DNA of 64,000 nt from contig NZ_JANUXX010000001.1 of NCBI RefSeq assembly GCF_024814375.1, forward strand, positions 62,001-126,000, given 5' to 3'. Position numbers and translations under genes: made by a program. The notes below the pieces were generated by a model. The model was given only the letters and a program-made list of their open reading frames with translations. It searched no databases and was not told where the DNA came from. Shown here piece by piece: positions 60,026 to 64,000 of this stretch. Each line of letters begins with the position of its first letter. The first letter of the stretch is position 1. Source of the stretch: Streptococcus sciuri (GTDB taxonomy: Bacteria; Bacillota; Bacilli; Lactobacillales; Streptococcaceae).

Positions 60026-60105
60026 CACAATCCCTACGCTCGTCCTAACGAGATCAGGTTAGAGGATTTCGCAAATGCGATCTCAGCTCAAAGCACTCCT
60101 TTGTG
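60026..60105 (-). ncRNA. TPP riboswitch of thiT
   Basis: Conserved elements in order on the minus strand: GTGCTTTGAGCTGAGA, then ACCTGATC, then GAGCGTAGGGA. P1 is closed by CACAA / TTGTG. Senses thiamine diphosphate. Confidence 0.93.
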
Positions 60106-60121
60106 ATATGTAATTACTGTT

Positions 60122-60150
60122 AATTTAGCAAGAAAAACACATTTTGTCAA
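60122..60150 (-). promoter_or_regulatory. thiT promoter
   Basis: -35 TTGACA (60145-60150), 17-bp spacer, TGC-TAAATT (-10 at 60122-60127). It abuts the nrdF stop codon. Confidence 0.75.
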
Positions 60151-61122
60151 TTAATTTGTTTTATCAAGGCCATAGAGATAGTCATCATCTGTCATGGCTT
60201 CAACAGTTCCAAGGAGGTAGCCATTACCAACTTGTGAGAAAAAGTCATGGTTAGATGTACCTGTTGAGATACCATTCATGACAATAGGGTTAACGTCGTT
60301 TGCTGTATCGGGAAAGAGTGGATCTTGCCCAAGGTTCATAAGCGCTTTGTTAGCATTGTAGCGCAAGAAAGTCATCACTTCTTCAGTCCAGCCAACTGCA
60401 TCGTATAGTGTGTGAGTGTACTTTTCTTCATTTTCGTAGAGCTGATAGAGGAGATCATACATCCATTCACGAAAGTCTTCTTGTTCTTGCTCAGATAATT
60501 CATTAAAGCCCAATTGGAACTTATAGCCGATATAGGTACCATGCACAGACTCATCTCGTATGATAAGCTTGATGATTTCAGCGACGTTAGCTAGCTTATT
60601 ATTACCAAGATAATAGAGTGGTGTAAAAAAGCCAGAGTAAAACAGGAAAGTCTCAAGATAAGTTGAGGCAACTTTCTTTTGTAAGGCACTGCCATTTTGA
60701 TAGATATCGTTAATAATATGCGCCTTTTCTTGTAAGTATTCATTGTTATTAGTCCACTCAAAGATGCTCTCAATTTCAGATTTAGTATTTAGGGTTGAAA
60801 AGATAGATGAATAAGATTTAGCGTGGACAGACTCCATGAATTGGATGTTGTTGAGGACGGCTTCTTCGTGCGGTGTACGGACATCAGATCGGATAGCTTC
60901 AACGCCAGATTCAGATTGCATGGTATCAAGTAAAGTCAGCCCTCCAAATACTTTTCCTACCAAGTCTTTTTCGGTATCTGAGAGCTTGCGCCAATCATCG
61001 AGATCATTAGACAGGGGGATACGTGTGTCTAACCAAAATTGCTCAGTTAATTTTTCCCATGTAGACTTATCGATAATATCTTCAATTTCATTCCAATTAA
61101 TAGCTTCATAGTAAGTCGGCAT
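60151..61122 (-). CDS. nrdF: Class Ib ribonucleotide reductase, beta subunit
   Basis: A 323-residue metal-radical subunit. Metal ligands lie in the LLDTMQSESG, FMESVHAKSY and later IIRDESVH helices; the radical Tyr is in HAKSY. It generates the radical used by NrdE. ATG 61122 follows AAAGGAG. Operon order nrdH-nrdE-nrdF; no nrdI in the window. Confidence 0.94.
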   Translation of the reverse strand: MPTYYEAINWNEIEDIIDKSTWEKLTEQFWLDTRIPLSNDLDDWRKLSDTEKDLVGKVFGGLTLLDTMQSESGVEAIRSDVRTPHEEAVLNNIQFMESVHAKSYSSIFSTLNTKSEIESIFEWTNNNEYLQEKAHIINDIYQNGSALQKKVASTYLETFLFYSGFFTPLYYLGNNKLANVAEIIKLIIRDESVHGTYIGYKFQLGFNELSEQEQEDFREWMYDLLYQLYENEEKYTHTLYDAVGWTEEVMTFLRYNANKALMNLGQDPLFPDTANDVNPIVMNGISTGTSNHDFFSQVGNGYLLGTVEAMTDDDYLYGLDKTN

Positions 61123-61175
61123 TCTATTCTCCTTTGGTAAAACATGATACAATCAGATGTGTTATAGTTTTTGTA

Positions 61176-61206
61176 ACAACTTTTTGGCTGTTTCCTCAAA
61201 AGTTGT
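61176..61206 (-). repeat. Intercistronic hairpin between nrdE and nrdF
   Basis: 9-bp perfect arms ACAACTTTT / AAAAGTTGT, 13-nt loop, no T-run. It may set the NrdE:NrdF ratio or stabilise the mRNA end. Confidence 0.5.
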
Positions 61207-61212
61207 ATATTA

Positions 61213-63372
61213 TTAGATAACGCAACTTTCACATTGATTAGCTCCTACCTCATCGCCATCATCTGTATAAGTGCGAATGTAGTAAATAGATTTGACCCCT
61301 TTATTAAAAGCGTAGTTGCGTAGGATAGAGAGATCTCGTGTAGTTTGTTTAGATTGTTTCTTCCACTCGTAGAGACCTTCAGGAATTTCACTACGCAAGA
61401 ATAATGTGAGAGAAAGACCTTGGTCAACATGTTCTGTCGCTGCAGCATAGACATCAATCACCTTTCGCATGTCCATATCGTAAGCAGAAGTGTAGTAAGG
61501 AATCGTATCAGTTGACAAACCGAAAGCAGGGTAGTAGATTTTTCCGATTTTCTTTTCTTGGCGCTCTTCGATACGTTGTGTGATGGGATGAAGTGAGGCC
61601 GATACGTCATTGATATAGCTGATAGAACCATTAGGTGCTACAGCTAAGCGATTTTGATGATAAAGCCCATCTGCTATAATTGCATCACGTAGGGCAATCC
61701 AATCTTTCGCCTGTGGGATAAAGTGCCCTTTAAAGAGTTTTTTGACTTGCTCTGATTTTGGGACAAAGTCTCCCATTATATACTTATCAAAGTAAGAACC
61801 ATTAGCGTAGTCAGATTTTTCAAAACCAACAAAGCTTGTTTTGCGTTCACGGGCTATATTGTTGGATTCAACTAGTGTCCAATAGTTCATCAACATGAAG
61901 TAAATATCGGTAAATTCGATAGATTCCTTGCTACCATAGTGGATATGATGTTGTGCAAAGTAGGAATGTAATCCCATTGCTCCAAGACCAATCGTGTGTG
62001 CTTGCTGGTTACCATTTTTTATAGTTGGTACGGCTTCAATATTTGAGTTATCTGTTACAAAAGTAAGAGCACGTGTCATCGTTCTTATAGAATGTCCAAA
62101 GTCTGGGGAGGTCATCATATTGACAATATTGGTAGAACCGAGGTTACATGAAATGTCTGTCCCCATGACTTCATATTCTTGAGCATCGTTGATAAGGCTT
62201 GGCTTTTGGACTTGCAGTACCTCAGAACAAAGGTTAGACATGATGATTTTACCATCAATAGGATTGTGACGGTTAGCAGTGTCGATATTGATAATATAAG
62301 GGTAGCCAGATTCTTGTTGGAGTTTTGAAATTTCTGTTTCCAAATCACGCGCCTTGATTTTGGATTTGACGATATTTGGATTTTCTACCAGTTCATCATA
62401 TTTAGCTGTAATATCGATATAGTTATAAGGTACACCATACTCACGTTCAATAGAGTAAGGGCTAAAAAGGTACATATCAGCATCTTTACGCACTAGCTCG
62501 TAAAATTTATCAGGAACGGTGATACCTAGTGATAAGGTCTTGACACGTATTTTTTCGTCGGCATTTTCCTTTTTAGTTGAGAGGAAGTTGAGAATATCTG
62601 GGTGGAATACATCTAAGTAAACTGCGCCAGCTCCCTGACGTTGTCCCAGTTGATTAGAATAAGAAAAACTATCCTCAAACAGTTTCATGACGGGCACAAC
62701 GCCAGATGCTGCGCCAGCATAGCCCTTAATCGGTGATCCAGCTTCGCGCAGATTGCTGAGCGAAATACCAACACCTCCACCGATACGAGATAACTGCAGT
62801 GCTGAGTTGATTGAGCGTCCGATAGAGTTCATATCATCTGTCACTTGAATGAGAAAACAAGAAACAAATTCTCCGCGGCGACTACGACCAGCATTTAAAA
62901 AGCTAGGTGTAGCAGGTTGATAGCGTTGATTAATCATCTCAACAGCTAAGTCGCAAGCTAGCTGTTCATTACCATCAGCAAAGTAGAGGGCATTAAAAAG
63001 GACACGATCTTCAATGTTTTCTAAATAATAATTACCATCATTTGTTTTGAGGGCATATTGTTGATAAAATTTATAGGCTGCCATAAAGGACTTAAAGCGA
63101 AATTTGTGCTGTTTTAAGTCTTGTGAGAGCTTTTCGATAAATGTAGGAGTGTACTTATTGATAAAGGAGCTCTCAATATAGTCATGTTTAACAAGATAGT
63201 TGATTTTATCTGTGATACTGTCAAATGGCATCATATTTGGCTTCACATTTTCAACAAAAAATGCCCGTAAGGCTTCTTTATCTTTATGAAGTGGGATTTG
63301 TCCATTGATGGGACGATTGATTTCATTGTTTAGGCGAAAATATGATACATCACCCAAGTTTTTTAAGCTCAT
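61213..63372 (-). CDS. nrdE: Class Ib ribonucleotide reductase, alpha subunit
   Basis: A 719-residue catalytic subunit reducing ribonucleoside diphosphates. Active-site cysteines in FVSCFLIQ and SNLCSE, LxxSRIGGGVG specificity loop, and the C-terminal redox pair QCESC that takes electrons from NrdH. AAGGAAAT precedes the ATG. Confidence 0.96.
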   Translation of the reverse strand: MSLKNLGDVSYFRLNNEINRPINGQIPLHKDKEALRAFFVENVKPNMMPFDSITDKINYLVKHDYIESSFINKYTPTFIEKLSQDLKQHKFRFKSFMAAYKFYQQYALKTNDGNYYLENIEDRVLFNALYFADGNEQLACDLAVEMINQRYQPATPSFLNAGRSRRGEFVSCFLIQVTDDMNSIGRSINSALQLSRIGGGVGISLSNLREAGSPIKGYAGAASGVVPVMKLFEDSFSYSNQLGQRQGAGAVYLDVFHPDILNFLSTKKENADEKIRVKTLSLGITVPDKFYELVRKDADMYLFSPYSIEREYGVPYNYIDITAKYDELVENPNIVKSKIKARDLETEISKLQQESGYPYIINIDTANRHNPIDGKIIMSNLCSEVLQVQKPSLINDAQEYEVMGTDISCNLGSTNIVNMMTSPDFGHSIRTMTRALTFVTDNSNIEAVPTIKNGNQQAHTIGLGAMGLHSYFAQHHIHYGSKESIEFTDIYFMLMNYWTLVESNNIARERKTSFVGFEKSDYANGSYFDKYIMGDFVPKSEQVKKLFKGHFIPQAKDWIALRDAIIADGLYHQNRLAVAPNGSISYINDVSASLHPITQRIEERQEKKIGKIYYPAFGLSTDTIPYYTSAYDMDMRKVIDVYAAATEHVDQGLSLTLFLRSEIPEGLYEWKKQSKQTTRDLSILRNYAFNKGVKSIYYIRTYTDDGDEVGANQCESCVI

Positions 63373-63405
63373 AGGATTTCCTTTTTCTATTAAGATATCG
63401 TACGA

Positions 63406-63630
63406 TTAGATAATGTCTTTGAGTTTATTTGGTTGAAAACCAGAAAAGCGAACATCATTAGCTTCAATAACAGGAACTGCCCTAAAACCAATATTGACAA
63501 GGTATTCAACCTTTTCGGGGTGTTCGTCGATATTAATCTCTTCAAAGTCAGCTCCGTTTTGCTCCAAAAATTTCTTTGTCATTTTGCATTGCATGCAGTT
63601 ATTTTTTGAAAACAGCGTAATCTTAGACAT
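63406..63630 (-). CDS. nrdH: Glutaredoxin-like protein NrdH
   Basis: A 74-residue thioredoxin-fold electron donor of class Ib reductase. Redox pair Cys12-x-x-Cys15 (CMQC), cis-Pro segment AVPVIE and the C-terminal SGFQPNKL. I chose the second ATG (63630), 8 nt after AAGGAG; the first (63636) is only 2 nt away. Confidence 0.94.
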   Translation of the reverse strand: MSKITLFSKNNCMQCKMTKKFLEQNGADFEEINIDEHPEKVEYLVNIGFRAVPVIEANDVRFSGFQPNKLKDII

Positions 63631-63708
63631 AGTCATTCTCCTTTAACAATTGATACCCTTTTAGCATATCCCAATATGGACAAAAAAGCAAGCCTTTTAT
63701 TTTAAAAA

Positions 63709-63724
63709 ACACAAGATATAGTGT
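63709..63724. promoter_or_regulatory. NrdR box 1
   Basis: ACACAAGATATAGTGT matches the NrdR consensus ACACWATATWTWGTGT at 15 of 16 positions. It lies about 60 bp upstream of the likely nrdH start (extended -10-like TGC-TAAAAG, minus strand, TAAAAG at 63658-63663). Confidence 0.75.
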
Positions 63725-63739
63725 AATAATCATTTAATA

Positions 63740-63755
63740 AACCTAAATATTGTGA
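63740..63755. promoter_or_regulatory. NrdR box 2 (weaker)
   Basis: AACCTAAATATTGTGA matches 12 of 16 positions. It starts 31 bp from box 1, three helical turns, the usual spacing of paired NrdR boxes. Confidence 0.6.
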
Positions 63756-63933
63756 TTTATCTTTTTAAATAAAATGAATTCCTTTTATTTTTACTTAATA
63801 GAAGTTAAATGAAAATGGATGAAAAAGCAGAAATAAAAAAAACAACGGATAATAAAGGAGCTTTAAAGCTAGTATTATCAAGGAGTTAAAACATTTTTTG
63901 AAAATAAGAAATTTTATTTTGAAATTTTAATCT

Positions 63934-63962
63934 TGAAAATCAAATCAGATTGTGTTATAATT
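63934..63962 (+). promoter_or_regulatory. Rightward promoter leaving the window
   Basis: -35 TTGAAA (63934-63939), 17-bp spacer, extended -10 TGT-TATAAT (63957-63962). In streptococci ptsH-ptsI commonly lies divergent from nrdHEF, so this may be the pts promoter; the gene itself is outside. Confidence 0.75.
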
Positions 63963-64000
63963 TTCATTTGTAAGGGTTATCATATAGGCAACCCCAAAAT

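Noticed and set aside
63859..63870. AGCTTTAAAGCT palindrome
   Set aside because: Short, AT-rich and isolated; no partner site or regulator context.
63809..63889. 26-codon Lys-rich reading frame upstream of the right-edge promoter
   Set aside because: Weak ribosome site, very AT-rich context and no similarity I can recognise; chance frame likely.

Overview
The window is chromosomal DNA of a low-GC Gram-positive coccus, almost certainly a Streptococcus. The evidence is the gene content and order: relP-relR-relS, a mevalonate cluster ending in a type II isopentenyl isomerase, divergent murT-gatD and cdaA-cdaR-glmM, coiA-pepF followed by an O-methyltransferase and prsA, nrdHEF, an SMK-box metK leader, and a tmRNA tag ending YAVAA. 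The species cannot be fixed from the sequence alone. Most of the window is core genome; I see no prophage, insertion sequence, CRISPR array or tRNA gene.

Layout. 1-3.6 kb: zinc alcohol dehydrogenase, free methionine sulfoxide reductase and dnaX. 3.6-7.7 kb: biotin protein ligase without a DNA-binding domain, riboswitch-controlled metK, and murA. 7.8-10.4 kb: the relPRS alarmone/two-component operon. 10.4-16.5 kb: two oxidoreductases, then the five-step mevalonate operon. 16.6-25.3 kb: a DUF1836/hemolysin-III operon, an orphan LicT antiterminator, nitroreductase, pepV, mnmE and an ABC-F ATPase. 25.4-31.9 kb: pyruvate dehydrogenase operon with lipoate ligase, behind a promoter overlapped by a cre-like site. 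31.9-37.4 kb: cell-wall and c-di-AMP genes in two divergent operons. 38-45 kb: hemW, thioesterase, HAD phosphatase, membrane protein, ndk, lepA, a lipoprotein and ssrA. 45.7-54 kb: a MmeI-like restriction-modification enzyme, then the coiA-pepF-methyltransferase-prsA block. 54-56.3 kb: a variable patch with galE and an hsdM remnant. 56.3-64 kb: T-box alaS, TPP-riboswitch thiT, and nrdH-nrdE-nrdF with two NrdR boxes; a strong rightward promoter leaves the window at the right edge.

Two themes stand out. First, six unrelated genes (methionine sulfoxide reductase, biotin ligase, ABC-F ATPase, murT, hemW, O-methyltransferase) have a -10 box ending 6 or 7 nt before the best-supported ATG. Their mRNAs should therefore start at or next to the start codon and be leaderless. 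Second, the spaces between core genes are littered with decayed genes: a uracil-DNA glycosylase-family protein, a DUF6900 protein, a GNAT acetyltransferase, an HsdM subunit and at least two unassigned frames. This points to ongoing gene loss.

Regulation visible in the DNA includes SMK, TPP and T-box leaders, a cre-like site, NrdR boxes, a candidate competence (cin) box before coiA, and a palindrome at the start of the DUF1836 operon. I found no convincing wholly new multi-gene system. The best leads are the leaderless gene set, the autoregulation-like palindrome of the DUF1836/hemolysin-III pair, and the restriction enzyme placed directly before the competence gene coiA.
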